64,000 nucleotides of DNA from Nostoc sp. S4 (GCA_029379225.1 JAQYWR010000047.1:1-64000), one strand, 5' to 3'. Positions 8,067 through 17,912 are shown, numbered from the stretch's first letter. Numbers and translations are program-made. Notes: generated from the letters alone by a model not told the origin.

Positions 8067-9362
8067 TCACAACAGCTTTGATAGTGGCAAACAAACAGAA
8101 ATACGGCAACCTGTTCCTAGTTGACTGTGGAGATTCAACTGACCACCCAGTGCAACTGCTCGTTCTCGCATCCCTTGTAGCCCAAAGCCGGTTGTATTTT
8201 GAGTCGGGTCAAATCCTTTTCCATCATCTTCGATTGATAGATGAATCATTCCAGCGTATGCCAATAGTCCAACGGTGACACTCGTCGCCTGAGCGTGTTT
8301 GCAAATATTTGTCAGCGATTCTTGTACTATGCGGTAAAGAGCGGTGTTTACTTCTGTTGGCAAAGTGTGTGGGACATCAATTTTACAGGACGGCTCAATA
8401 TCTGTGGTTTGCTGAAAATCTGTCAACAGCTTTTCAATCGCTGATTTGAGAGATTGTCCTTGCAAAGGATTTGAACGCAAAACAGAAAGCGATCGCCGAA
8501 TTTCCAGCAGCGCCTCAGCCCCTAGTTGCTTTGCCTGTTTGATAAATATCAATGCTTTGTCATTATTCGATTCCCAAAACAACAGCGTGTTATTAATCTG
8601 AATTGTTTGGGCGGCTAGAGTGTGACCCAATCCATCATGAATTTCGCGGGCAATTCGGTTGCGTTCTTGCAAGGTTGCCTGATCTTCAATCCGTAGCGCA
8701 TACTGGCACAGCTGTTGATTGGTTATCTCTAATTGCTGATGGGCGATTTCTAACTGCTCTCGACTTTGGCGTTCTGCAAGCAGGGCATTAATTAACAATA
8801 AAGCGAATACTAACGTTAAGCTAAACAATAATATATTACTTAATCGCCAGTCCCAGGACATGACAATTAGTTTATCTGGGATAAAATTCTCAGGTACAAT
8901 CGGTCTTGACAAAAGCAGTATTCCGTAACAAAGCAGAGATAAACTCAAGACAACCAACTGTCCAAAACGCTTAAATATCAGACAACTCCGCATCACCAGT
9001 ACCAGACACAGCAGGAAAACGGAGCGACTAGATAAGCTATGGTGAGTTGCTGGTAGCAAAATTAAACCGAATTCCAGGGCTGTATAAAGTAATTTCGTTT
9101 CCAGCTTAACCATTGGTAGTCTCAAGCCCATCAAGCTGAAAGTTGCGATCGCCAGAACTCGTAGCAGCAATGACCAGGACAACTCAAATGGCAACAGAAC
9201 TTCCATGAACATTGCCGTGGCTAATAACAACCACTCTAAGTAAAGTAACAGACGAAACGATGGGTAGGTCAAGCTAACCATAGAACTATTCCAACTCAAT
9301 GGTCTTGATGACAAAACCATCAGTATTTTCACAATTTTAGAGGGAATATTGTTAAAAAACAC
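8067..9362 (-). CDS. Sensor histidine kinase, HisKA_3/NarX-DesK type
   Basis: Kinase of up to 431 residues. The N-terminal half has five or six hydrophobic helices, suggesting a membrane-embedded sensor. A coiled-coil linker leads to the dimerisation box RNRIAREIHDGLGHTLAAQ, with the phosphorylated His in REIHDGLGH. The ATPase domain follows, with TALYRIVQESLTNICKHA (N box), IEDDGKGFDP and GFGLQGMRERA. The longest frame starts at a GTG; internal Met residues 15 or 28 are equally good starts, so the first residues are uncertain. It probably phosphorylates the regulator encoded just downstream. Confidence 0.88.
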   Translation of the reverse strand: MFFNNIPSKIVKILMVLSSRPLSWNSSMVSLTYPSFRLLLYLEWLLLATAMFMEVLLPFELSWSLLLRVLAIATFSLMGLRLPMVKLETKLLYTALEFGLILLPATHHSLSSRSVFLLCLVLVMRSCLIFKRFGQLVVLSLSLLCYGILLLSRPIVPENFIPDKLIVMSWDWRLSNILLFSLTLVFALLLINALLAERQSREQLEIAHQQLEITNQQLCQYALRIEDQATLQERNRIAREIHDGLGHTLAAQTIQINNTLLFWESNNDKALIFIKQAKQLGAEALLEIRRSLSVLRSNPLQGQSLKSAIEKLLTDFQQTTDIEPSCKIDVPHTLPTEVNTALYRIVQESLTNICKHAQATSVTVGLLAYAGMIHLSIEDDGKGFDPTQNTTGFGLQGMRERAVALGGQLNLHSQLGTGCRISVCLPLSKLL

Positions 9363-9942
9363 ATTAGTCCTTTAAATTGGAAAGTGCGAGTGGGGTAAAA
9401 GACTGACAAATAAAAATATTCCAAATTTTCTTGTCAGATGGGTGTCCAAACCCTTCTTATATTCAGAGCCGGGTTTCCTGCCCACCCCACAAGAGGGATA
9501 ATTTATTTTTTATAAATCCCTCACCCGACAAGTAGTAATAATTTATTTATTGCAAATCCCTAAGTCAAGTCTGCAAGGTCTGGCTTTGCCATTCCACAGA
9601 GTACAGAACTTTCCAAAATTAGTTGACTTGTTAAACAAGTCAAATAAATTGGCGCAGTGGATAATCAAACTCTTCTTTTTCTATAACGAATCTGTCTCTA
9701 GTATCGATAGAGCCATTTCGACTGATTAACTATTCCTAATCTAGGAAAAAAGTCACAATAAATTAAGTACTTTTTTACTGGTCAGCTTAGGAATTCTAGC
9801 CCATGCATAAATCTATCTCGACTTTTAAGATTAGCTGGGGATGTGAGTAAAGTAGCAAATTTTCAAACATCTTCTTAAAAGTTATCAACTAAAATCGAAT
9901 TAGAATAGTCATAATCGTATACAAGAAAAACAACACAAGTAA
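9363..9942. other. Long intergenic region between divergent genes
   Basis: 580 bases between the kinase (leftward) and the lipoprotein (rightward). It holds an exact hairpin GAGGGAT/ATCCCTC at 9493-9522 with an AT-only loop, and a partial second copy of its right arm about 40 bases on. The rest is AT-rich. I see no reading frame and no RNA gene I can name. Confidence 0.5.
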
Positions 9943-10329
9943 ATGATTAAAAAACAGATAGTTTTACCAACGTTTTTACTTGCAACTATCCTAATTACAG
10001 GAATTACAGGTTGCAGTAATTCTAAATCTCCAGATGTGTCTCAAGGGGACAACTCTGGAACAAAGGTATCTGATACTAACACTTCTACAACAAATCCGGC
10101 ATCGAATACACCGGAACGCGCCGAGAAGCGGGAAGCAGTTCGCAAGCAAGTTGAGGCAGTTCTGACTTCAGATCAGGTAAAGCAATTGTCAGCGAAATTG
10201 CAACAAGGCGAAAAAATGCGTAAAGCAGTATACAGCCTGAATCTCACGGCTGAACAAAAGACTAAAATTCAAGATATTTTTAAAACTGCCTATCCACACC
10301 GTAAAGGGCAATCCCAAAATAATTCCTAG
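9943..10329 (+). CDS. Small lipoprotein with LTxxQ-like motif
   Basis: A 128-residue secreted lipoprotein. A positively charged start (MIKKQ), a hydrophobic stretch and the lipobox ITGC (Cys about residue 24) are followed by a low-complexity Ser/Thr/Asn linker, then a charged helical region. This ends LNLTAEQKTKIQDIF, which resembles the LTxxQ repeat of Spy/CpxP periplasmic chaperones. The likeness is short, so a role in envelope stress is only a suggestion. It lies upstream of a processing protease gene, 147 bases away on the same strand. Confidence 0.65.
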   Translation: MIKKQIVLPTFLLATILITGITGCSNSKSPDVSQGDNSGTKVSDTNTSTTNPASNTPERAEKREAVRKQVEAVLTSDQVKQLSAKLQQGEKMRKAVYSLNLTAEQKTKIQDIFKTAYPHRKGQSQNNS

Positions 10330-10476
10330 TAGTTTAATTAAAATAGAATTCAGGAGTCAGTCGTCAGAATTCAAAAAAATTATCTACGACTAGGGGTATT
10401 TAATCCCCATCTTCAAGCATTGCTGAATTCTAGATTATGAATTCTGAATTCTGGATTATTCTTCAATAGTTAAAGT

Positions 10477-11757
10477 ATGTTTAAACAAAAATTGCTCGTC
10501 AGGATAGAACTTGCCGTTATCGCCGCAATCCTGGCAGGAACTAGTCTCTACGCTTCAAAAGCTCTAGGTAAACCCCAATCTAGCCCTCAAAAACTTGTGG
10601 ATGAAGTGTGGCAAATCCTAGATAAAAATTATGTTGATGTCAGCTTTAACCATCAAGATTGGAAAGCAATTCGACAGCAGTATCTCAGCCGTTCCTATAC
10701 TTCTAAAGAACAGGCTTATGGGGCAATTCAAGAAATGGTGGCTAAATTAGGCGATCGCTACACGGAGTTTTTCGATCCCCAGGAATTTAAAGCCCTAAAT
10801 AACGACCTTTCTGGTAACCTCAGTGGCGTAGGGCTGGAACTAGCACAGAATGAGAAAACTAAAGCTTTAACCGTTGTCGCCCCGATTGAAGGAACGCCTG
10901 CTTTTAAAGCGGGTATTTTGCCGGACGATATAATTGTCCAAATTAACGGTCAAATCACTCAGGGAATGAAAATAGAGGATGCCGTGAAGCGGATTCTCGG
11001 CCCGGCAGGAACCAAAGTAGTACTGACGATTCAACGGGGCAATCAATCGCAAATTTTCAAACTTACCCGCGCAAATATTGCTATCCATCCTGTAACTTAC
11101 AACACGCAAACAACGACAGCGGGCAAGATTGGTTACATCCGTTTACCAGAGTTTACGCAAACAGCTCCCCAAGAGATGTATCGGGCAATTCAAGCATTAG
11201 AAAAACAGCAAGTGCAAGGCTACGTTTTGGATCTGCGTTCTGACCCAGGTGGACTGCTAAATGCAAGTTTGCAAATTGCCAGTATGTGGTTAGACCGAGG
11301 GGCGATCGTGTCTTTGGTGAATCGAAACCAAGTTAAAGATAGCTACAATGCATCGGGACATCCTCTCACCAACAAACCTTTAGTGATACTGGTCGATAAG
11401 GGATCTGCCAGCGCCAGCGAAATTTTGGCGGGAGCCTTGCAAGATGATAATCGCGCCACCTTAGTAGGAACTCGCACCTTTGGTAAAGGTTTAGTCCAAT
11501 CCGTAGAGCCACTAGAGGATGGTTCGGCATTAAAACTAACGATCGCCAAATACTATACCCCGAAAGGTCGAGATATCAATCATGTCGGCATTGCACCAGA
11601 TATTAACGTGGAGTTAACTGAGGCACAACAGAAAGCATTAATACAAAACCGAACCTTGGCAACATTAGCCGATCCTCAGTATGCTAGTGCCGTGACTAAC
11701 TTGAACAAATTGATTCAGTCCGGGGCAAATCATGTGAGTTTACAGCGTAGGGAATAA
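10477..11757 (+). CDS. Carboxyl-terminal processing protease (S41, CtpA family)
   Basis: Secreted serine protease of 426 residues. It has an N-terminal hydrophobic signal segment (residues 8-27), a PDZ domain (about 105-195, with the GVGLEL and GILPDDIIVQINGQ motifs) and an S41 catalytic domain. The Ser-Lys dyad is visible in VDKGSASASEILAG and RTFGKGLVQS. Cyanobacteria have several Ctp paralogues; CtpA matures the D1 protein of photosystem II. Which paralogue this is cannot be decided by eye. Confidence 0.9.
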   Translation: MFKQKLLVRIELAVIAAILAGTSLYASKALGKPQSSPQKLVDEVWQILDKNYVDVSFNHQDWKAIRQQYLSRSYTSKEQAYGAIQEMVAKLGDRYTEFFDPQEFKALNNDLSGNLSGVGLELAQNEKTKALTVVAPIEGTPAFKAGILPDDIIVQINGQITQGMKIEDAVKRILGPAGTKVVLTIQRGNQSQIFKLTRANIAIHPVTYNTQTTTAGKIGYIRLPEFTQTAPQEMYRAIQALEKQQVQGYVLDLRSDPGGLLNASLQIASMWLDRGAIVSLVNRNQVKDSYNASGHPLTNKPLVILVDKGSASASEILAGALQDDNRATLVGTRTFGKGLVQSVEPLEDGSALKLTIAKYYTPKGRDINHVGIAPDINVELTEAQQKALIQNRTLATLADPQYASAVTNLNKLIQSGANHVSLQRRE

Positions 11758-11772
11758 GTATAGGGATACTTT

Positions 11773-11883
11773 GGCGTTGCTGAATTGAGGAATGAATGTC
11801 AAAAATTTAATCTCTCAAACTCTTATTCTCTGTGTTTGGGCGCCTCTGCGTGAGACAGATTCATACTTTCACTCAGCAACACC
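11773..11883. repeat. MITE-like inverted repeat
   Basis: GGCGTTGCTGA at 11773-11783 is mirrored by TCAGCAACACC at 11873-11883. Internal arms are also partly mirrored (GAATGAAT versus ATTCATACTTTC). No coding capacity. It looks like a small non-autonomous element of about 111 bases in the spacer after the protease gene. Confidence 0.5.
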
Positions 11884-12080
11884 GATACTTTTAATCAAAC
11901 AGAATACATACACTCACTCGCCAGAATTCTCCAATTGAATTGAAGTGTAACTGGTGGATGAATAAAGGGTGAAACACTTCACTAAATTAAAAATTTAGTG
12001 GTTCTAACTCTTGGTGGTAGTTCGCTACACTAAAAGATTACTGAATTCACCAATTCTGTATTCTGTATTCTTCTTCAATC

Positions 12081-12989
12081 ATGTCAACCCGCAAAGCCCA
12101 ACGACTTGAAATTTGTCAACCAGTTCCAGGTCTGAAAATCCTGGTTCAACTCAGTAACATTCCTTTAGTGCGGACAGTCATAGCTACTCTTACTCGTCAT
12201 CAGCTAGCGTTCGTAGGAGTTGTATTTGTTACCACTTTGCTTTTTGCTATGCGGGAAAACGGCCCTTGGCTGACAGTGCCTAAACAGGTAGCGATTGAAT
12301 TCTTTTCTGCTGTATCCCAGTCCTTAGCTGCTTTATTGGGAGTACTAATTGTTTTTCTGACGTTTAATAGTCAGTTAATCGCTCAAAGACAGTATGATGA
12401 TTACTATACACTTCAGATTCAGATTGACCAACTCATTCGTCTAACTCAGTCTCTTCCCCCGGAACTCAGTAATTTTAATGAAACTTTGGTAGAGCTGATT
12501 AACTATTTAGTTCCTTTGCATTTAAAGGATTTCCCAATATGGGAAACTAGCTCCCAAATGCTATCTTTGGACAAGCTTTTAGATAATTTCAAGAATGAAT
12601 ATGAACGGGCGCAAGTACAGCAACAATACTCCTTAGCTACCCATTTACACTGGCAACAAATCTTTCTTGTCATCAACAACATGGAAGAAATCCTGGAAAG
12701 ATTTTCTCGGCTTTACAATCGGATTCTGGAGATGAGCCGTTTCATTCTCGCGATTGTCAAGTTGTCTTTTCTTCTAGGAGTTTCACTACTATTTTTACTG
12801 TTGTTTGGCATTATCGATTTGCAAAGTAAGTTTCCCGATCTCAGCCTACCTGTAATTTTCTCTCTAGCATTCTGGTTATTAATTTCTCTATTGGAGCTAG
12901 TACTTGATACCTGGTTTTTTTATAAAAGTCTTTATGGGTCACCAAGTCACTATCAGCGATTTTTTTCTAATACAAAATACCATAATTAA
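12081..12989 (+). CDS. Hypothetical membrane protein
   Basis: A 302-residue protein with four clear hydrophobic helices: two near the N terminus (about 38-58 and 75-100, the second VSQSLAALLGVLIVFLTF) and two near the C terminus (about 222-245 and 255-280). Between them is a soluble region of about 120 residues, helical and rich in Leu and Gln. I recognise no named family. It stands alone, with spacers on both sides containing repeats and gene fragments. Confidence 0.6.
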   Translation: MSTRKAQRLEICQPVPGLKILVQLSNIPLVRTVIATLTRHQLAFVGVVFVTTLLFAMRENGPWLTVPKQVAIEFFSAVSQSLAALLGVLIVFLTFNSQLIAQRQYDDYYTLQIQIDQLIRLTQSLPPELSNFNETLVELINYLVPLHLKDFPIWETSSQMLSLDKLLDNFKNEYERAQVQQQYSLATHLHWQQIFLVINNMEEILERFSRLYNRILEMSRFILAIVKLSFLLGVSLLFLLLFGIIDLQSKFPDLSLPVIFSLAFWLLISLLELVLDTWFFYKSLYGSPSHYQRFFSNTKYHN

Positions 12990-13009
12990 TTAGTTGAAGT
13001 TAATAAATT

Positions 13010-13138
13010 AGTTGTACCTCGGTGATATAGATATCTGCACCGCACTATATCTAGAGAGGTTTTTTCAGCTTCAGTAATTTTAGGTAATTCTTTCAACCAC
13101 TGTAAGAAAAACTGCTGCTCCTCAATTCGGACTAAACA
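13010..13138 (-). pseudogene. Fragment of a cyanobacterial nuclease-like gene
   Basis: A minus-strand frame without start encodes EEQQFFLQWLKELPKITEAEK followed by LDIVRCRYLYHRG. This matches, from memory, the N-terminal region of a cyanobacterial PD-(D/E)XK-like family (pattern: FF.EW...LPEIT..EK..LD....RYLYHR). It is cut off by a stop just after 13010 and by frame breaks at its front. Only the fragment remains; the fuller family is represented by the broken gene at 24096-24797, where the N-terminal part is not the same. Confidence 0.45.
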
Positions 13139-13335
13139 AAATCAGATTTTGGTATTTGTTAAGCTAGTAATTGCTTCTGTATTCGCTGCTTGTCTTATAG
13201 CTTTTCACCCATCAATACAGCTAAAGGTTACTTTATGGGCATAAGCTTTTATACTAGCGATCGCACCTATTGGGTTACTCTAAAATTAGAGTATTCTATC
13301 TCAAAATTTATAAATTTGAAAAAATTCCAAGTTAT

Positions 13336-13809
13336 ATGAACAATCAACTGTACGAACAAGATTTTAATTTATGGCGAGAAAGTATTATTGAACAGATTAA
13401 ACAACATCGTTTTAATGACATAGACTGGGAGCATTTACTTTTAGAATTAGAAGACATGGGAAAGTCAGAAAAACGGTCATTTATTAGTAATTTAACAATC
13501 TTGATTGCTCATTTACTCAAGTTAACCGTTCAATCTGATGCTCCTGAGATGATGAAAGGAAGCTGGTATAGTTCTGTGACAGAACATCGTTTTCGAGTAA
13601 AAAAGGATTTAGTAGAAAATCCTTCTTTTAAAAATTATATTATTGAAGTTATTTCTCAAGCCTATGCTGATGCCCGGAAGCTGGCAATCAAAGAAAGTCA
13701 AAACGCTAAATTAGGAGTCAGAAAACCTTCGGAAGCAGAATATCCTCTAGATTGTCCTTTTCTTGTTGAACAATTATTAGATGAAGATTTTTATGGAGAC
13801 AGTGATTAA
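13336..13809 (+). CDS. DUF29 family protein
   Basis: A 157-residue DUF29 protein, starting at the ATG at 13336 (MNNQLYEQDFNLW). An upstream frame from 13270 adds 22 non-homologous residues. Family marks are YEQDFNLWRESIIEQIK, DWEHLLLELEDMGKSEKR, and the central SNLTILIAHLLKL...SWYSSVTEHR. DUF29 proteins are alpha-helical, abundant in cyanobacteria, and have no established function. It ends PFLVEQLLDEDFYGD, the usual C terminus. Confidence 0.88.
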   Translation: MNNQLYEQDFNLWRESIIEQIKQHRFNDIDWEHLLLELEDMGKSEKRSFISNLTILIAHLLKLTVQSDAPEMMKGSWYSSVTEHRFRVKKDLVENPSFKNYIIEVISQAYADARKLAIKESQNAKLGVRKPSEAEYPLDCPFLVEQLLDEDFYGDSD

Positions 13810-13884
13810 CAGTTATTAGTTTTGGATCATAAAACAGTACTTTTATACTACTTGGATCTATCTAACTTAAATAACAATTTCCGA

Positions 13885-14060
13885 ATGACCAGAGAATTTA
13901 ACGTCATTATCGAACGGGACTCTGAAGTTAAGTTTATTGCCTCAGTACCTAGTCATGCTTGCTGTCACACTCAAACCAAGTCTCTAAATGAACCAATTTA
14001 GAGGTTGAGCAAGAAAATGCCGAAACATTAGAGTTTGTTGGCGTGTAGAGAGTTTCTGTT
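13885..14060 (+). pseudogene. Decayed hicB-type antitoxin gene
   Basis: From ATG at 13885 the frame reads MTREFNVIIERDSEVKFIAS, then VPSHACCHTQTKSLNEP and a TAG. This is the N-terminal half of a HicB-like RNase H-fold antitoxin (intact pattern: MTREF.VIIERDSEGYFVASVPSLPGCHTQAKSLDEL). In another frame right behind it, VEQENAETLEFVGV, a TAG and RVSV match the family's end. So there is an internal deletion, a frameshift and stop codons. No convincing hicA follows. Confidence 0.7.
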
Positions 14061-14230
14061 TCCGACGCCGTTAACTGTCAACGTGAAATGCCATCTTCTT
14101 TTAGGCGTGGGATCGGCTTAATCGATTTTTTCTGGAACTGAAACTACTACAATTACTATTGATGCTAGATAATGGGAAAGCTTTGAGATTTACTTGCCAA
14201 TCTAGCCCAGATAAACAGAACTAACAAATT

Positions 14231-16018
14231 ATGCGAACTCACTATTGCGGCGAACTCCGAAAAGAACATATTGGAGAAACAGTTACCTTTTACGGATGGG
14301 TAGACCGTCGCCGCGATCATGGGGGCGTGATATTTTTAGATTTACGCGATCGCTCTGGTATTGTCCAAATCGTCAGCGATCCGCAACGCACCCCTGATTC
14401 CTATGAGCAGGCGAACGCTCTGCGAAATGAATATGTTGTTGAAATCACTGGTAGGGTGACAGAACGTCCTGAAGAATCCCTAAATCCCCGTCTACCCACA
14501 GGTGAAATCGAAGTTTACGCTGACCGAATTCAACTACTCAACGCCGTTCGTAAACAGTTACCTTTCCAAGTTTCCATAACTGACAGCGAAACAGTGCGGG
14601 AAGACTTGCGGCTGAAATATCGCTATTTGGATTTGCGGCGCGAACGCATGGCGCAAAATTTGCAACTGCGTCATCAAATTGTTAAAGCTATGCGCCGTTA
14701 CTTGGAAGATTTAGAAGGTTTCATCGAAGTCGAAACCCCAATACTTACACGTTCGACTCCCGAAGGTGCCAGAGATTATATCTTACCCAGTCGCGTTAAC
14801 CCTGGTGAATGGTTTGCTCTACCCCAATCACCCCAGTTATTTAAACAATTGCTGATGGTATCCGGCTTAGATAGATATTATCAAATCGCCCGTTGCTTCC
14901 GCGATGAAGATTTACGCGCCGACAGACAACCAGAATTCACTCAGTTAGACATGGAAATGAGCTTCATGTCTCAAGAAGAAATTATCGAACTCAACGAAAA
15001 GTTAGTTTGTCATATCTTCAAAACCGTTAAAGGCATTGAGTTACAGCGCCCTTTTCCCCGTCTCACCTACGCCGAAGGAATGGAACGCTACGGTAGCGAT
15101 AAACCAGATACCCGCTATGGTTTGGAATTAGTCAATGTCTCGGATATTGTCAAAGACTCTAATTTCAAAGTCTTTCGAGACACTGTAATCAATGGGGGTG
15201 TCGTCAAAATCCTACCCATTCCCAACGGTAACGAGGTAATTTCTAATGTCCGCATTAAACCAGGTGGTGATTTATTCAAAGAAGCCAGCGAAGCCGGTGC
15301 TAAAGGTTTAGCTTATATCCGCGTCAGAGACGATGGCGAAATTGACACCATTGGGGCAATTAAAGACAACCTCAGCGCTGAACAAAAACAAGAAATTCTC
15401 CGACGCACAGATGCCAAAGCTGGACATTTATTGTTATTCGGGGCTGGTGATGCTGCCACTGTTAATAAAACTTTGGATAGATTGCGGCAAGTTATTGCCA
15501 AGGAATTTGGCTTAATCGATTCAGAAAAAATTAACTTGCTGTGGATTACAGATTTCCCGATGTTTGAGTGGAACGCTGGCGAAAAACGCTTAGAAGCACT
15601 GCATCACCCCTTTACAGCACCCCACCCTGATGATTTGAGCGATTTAAAAACTGCACGCGCCCAAGCTTATGACTTGGTACTCAACGGGGTGGAAGTTGGC
15701 GGTGGAAGTCTGCGGATTTATCAGCGCGAAATTCAACAACAGGTGTTTGAGGCGATCGGTTTGTCTCCTGAAGAAGCACAAAATAAATTTGGCTTTTTGT
15801 TGGAAGCATTTGAATATGGTACACCACCGCATGGTGGCATTGCCTACGGTTTAGACCGTTTGGTAATGTTGCTAGCTGGGGAAGAATCGATTCGGGATGT
15901 GATTGCTTTTCCGAAGACGCAACAAGCCCGTTGTTTGTTAACAGATGCACCTTCTGGTGTGGATGTCAAGCAATTAAAAGAATTGTACGTTGCTTCCACG
16001 TATAAGCCTAAATCTTGA
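14231..16018 (+). CDS. aspS: Aspartyl-tRNA synthetase
   Basis: Class II aminoacyl-tRNA synthetase of 595 residues, the bacterial length. An N-terminal OB-fold anticodon-binding domain (MRTHYCGELRKEHIGETVTFYGWV) leads to the catalytic core. Motif 2 is FRDEDLRADRQPEFTQLDMEMSF. The GAD insertion domain lies around 300-400, and motif 3 is the GGIAYGLDRLVMLLAG block. It charges tRNA-Asp with aspartate in the cytoplasm; whether it is discriminating or also charges tRNA-Asn is not decided here. Monocistronic by spacing. Confidence 0.97.
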   Translation: MRTHYCGELRKEHIGETVTFYGWVDRRRDHGGVIFLDLRDRSGIVQIVSDPQRTPDSYEQANALRNEYVVEITGRVTERPEESLNPRLPTGEIEVYADRIQLLNAVRKQLPFQVSITDSETVREDLRLKYRYLDLRRERMAQNLQLRHQIVKAMRRYLEDLEGFIEVETPILTRSTPEGARDYILPSRVNPGEWFALPQSPQLFKQLLMVSGLDRYYQIARCFRDEDLRADRQPEFTQLDMEMSFMSQEEIIELNEKLVCHIFKTVKGIELQRPFPRLTYAEGMERYGSDKPDTRYGLELVNVSDIVKDSNFKVFRDTVINGGVVKILPIPNGNEVISNVRIKPGGDLFKEASEAGAKGLAYIRVRDDGEIDTIGAIKDNLSAEQKQEILRRTDAKAGHLLLFGAGDAATVNKTLDRLRQVIAKEFGLIDSEKINLLWITDFPMFEWNAGEKRLEALHHPFTAPHPDDLSDLKTARAQAYDLVLNGVEVGGGSLRIYQREIQQQVFEAIGLSPEEAQNKFGFLLEAFEYGTPPHGGIAYGLDRLVMLLAGEESIRDVIAFPKTQQARCLLTDAPSGVDVKQLKELYVASTYKPKS

Positions 16019-16085
16019 GAAAACAGAGGAAGTGGGGATTGGGGAGACAAGATAACATCAGGCAAAGAAACAATCAAATATTATC

Positions 16086-16165
16086 TCCGTTCCCCGCGTC
16101 CCCGTGTCTTTGCGTCCCCCCATCCCCCTATCCCCCTATCTCCCCATCCCTGCGTCCCTGCGTCA
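16086..16165. repeat. C-rich heptamer STRR array
   Basis: Degenerate 7-base units of the CCCCTAT/CCCTGCG/CCCCGTG kind repeated across the gap between the convergent aspS and invertase genes. This is a typical short-tandem-repeat filler of Nostocales genomes. Confidence 0.7.
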
Positions 16166-17566
16166 AATACTACAACCAGGCCCTTCTAATCCCTCTGGAA
16201 AACTGATTAATTCCAAGTAATCTGGATTTGCGAGGAACTGTTTTGCTGCTAATAATCCAGCAATGCTCCAAGTTTGATAAATTCTGGCTTCCTTGCCAAT
16301 CAAACGACCATTGTTGCCATCGTAGTATTCCGGGAATTTATCTTTAAATAAACGACTTTCAGCAATAGCGATCGCTTCTTGGGCAAGTTCTATCCTACCT
16401 GTTTTCTGTGCCGCAGCGCTAAATAACCACAATAAAACAGGCCAGTTACCACCGTTGTGATAAGACCAAGCGATATTCTTAGAGTCACATCCTGTAACAA
16501 TTCTCCACTCTAAACCTTCTAAAGCTGGAAAGCAGATTTTAACAGGCATATAGCCAATCAAGTCTCGCCAGCGTTCCGCAAACAAATTCATGATACTTTG
16601 AGATTCACTTTCGCTTGCTAAGGAAGCTAAGATTGCCATCAGATTTCCCAAACTAAAAAAGCGAAAATCCATCCGTCCCGGCCCCAAATTTCCGGCTAAA
16701 TATCCTCCAGTTTCGGGTAACCACTCAGTTAACCAACCGGGGATAGATTCTGAATGGATGTTAAATTTATTTACTATTTCTTTGCCAAATTCATTACCTT
16801 TGTAACGATAAATTTCTCGCAATCGCTCTAGGTTTAGCCAGTAGTAATTGCGGATATGATATTTTAAAGCTCCCAATCGCCTATTAACTTTACTCAGATA
16901 AGTATCACCATCGCCATCTGGTAAAAGTAATTCTTGAGCTGCCCTTAAGGACGCATAAAATAATACTTGAATTTCTAAAGGATGTTCGGAAACTCCCAGA
17001 CGACGGTCAATCATAAACGCGCCATCAGGAACTAACATTGTTGGGTACATAGAAAAGCGATGTACCAAACAAAGATCTAAAATTAACTTGATTCCTGCTT
17101 GAAAATTTGGCTGACGCGCTAGAGCCAAATCGCCTGTAGCTTTTTCATAAGCTCGTAGCAGCAGAATCCACCACATACAAGAATCAACTGGAGCAACACG
17201 AGCGATCGCTTGTTCGCCAAAATCTGCAATCAAAAATTCCTCACTTCCGATAGAATGTACTTTGAAACTCGCAGGCATTAACCCCGCTCCCGGTTCAAAG
17301 CAGTCCATCTGCTTTTCATGACTTTGTAATTTCAATGTTTCTACTAAAAAGTTTCGGACAATCTCTGCTTTGCCGTACATGAGAAACACCAAGGCAGAAG
17401 GCACAAAATCCCTGAGAAAACACTGGTCATAATTGAGTGCGTTTACCTCCGGATCGTTGGCGGCTACAGTACCAATAGGTTTTCCTTGATAAGAAATTAT
17501 TGATTTTTCCAGAAAATTCCAAGCTTCTGCTTCTAGCAAACTATGATGATTGCTTGTGCTAGTCAT
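16163..17566 (-). CDS. Neutral/alkaline invertase (GH100)
   Basis: Cytoplasmic invertase of 467 residues that hydrolyses sucrose to glucose and fructose. GH100 marks include ALNYDQCFLRDFVPSALVFLM (the catalytic Asp lies in the LRDF segment), CMWWILLLRAY, MIDRRLGVSEHPLEIQVLFY, and WSYHNGGNWPVLLW. Length and domain order fit the (alpha/alpha)6 barrel. In heterocystous cyanobacteria such enzymes feed on sucrose sent from vegetative cells; here that role is inferred. It stands alone, convergent with aspS. Confidence 0.92.
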   Translation of the reverse strand: MTSTSNHHSLLEAEAWNFLEKSIISYQGKPIGTVAANDPEVNALNYDQCFLRDFVPSALVFLMYGKAEIVRNFLVETLKLQSHEKQMDCFEPGAGLMPASFKVHSIGSEEFLIADFGEQAIARVAPVDSCMWWILLLRAYEKATGDLALARQPNFQAGIKLILDLCLVHRFSMYPTMLVPDGAFMIDRRLGVSEHPLEIQVLFYASLRAAQELLLPDGDGDTYLSKVNRRLGALKYHIRNYYWLNLERLREIYRYKGNEFGKEIVNKFNIHSESIPGWLTEWLPETGGYLAGNLGPGRMDFRFFSLGNLMAILASLASESESQSIMNLFAERWRDLIGYMPVKICFPALEGLEWRIVTGCDSKNIAWSYHNGGNWPVLLWLFSAAAQKTGRIELAQEAIAIAESRLFKDKFPEYYDGNNGRLIGKEARIYQTWSIAGLLAAKQFLANPDYLELISFPEGLEGPGCSI

Positions 17567-17912
17567 AAGCGTCTAATTCCACTAATAATATCTATCGGCT
17601 CAATTGTGGAAAGCACGCCAGCTAAACTTATAAGCTGACCGGGTTTCACCCAAATCAGCATTAAAGTCAATCCCCATCTACAAACAGTAGTTTGTCAGGT
17701 GATGTAGGCGGCTTGATTTGAAGCTAGATAGGACTTATGCAAGAATTTTTTGAGAAGCGATATTAGACCTTTGTTGGGAGTCTAATGGCGATCGCTTAGT
17801 CGAAACCTGATATTGCACCTGCAATTAGCGCATTCTTCCCCTTTAACCCTATTATAAAGTTTGTGCAATGCCATTGTTGACTTTTGACTCTCAAGAGTAA
17901 CTTTCAGATGTT
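17567..17912. other. Spacer upstream of the CRISPR leader
   Basis: Intergenic stretch between the invertase start and the CRISPR leader. It contains one HIP1-like GCGATCGC site and no reading frame or structure that I can support. Confidence 0.4.

Noticed and set aside
14060..14225. Possible hicA toxin gene after the hicB remnant
   Set aside because: No frame gives a convincing HicA pattern; only short suggestive pieces.
15313..15950. Several antisense open frames inside aspS
   Set aside because: They are mirror frames of a strongly conserved gene with no independent evidence.
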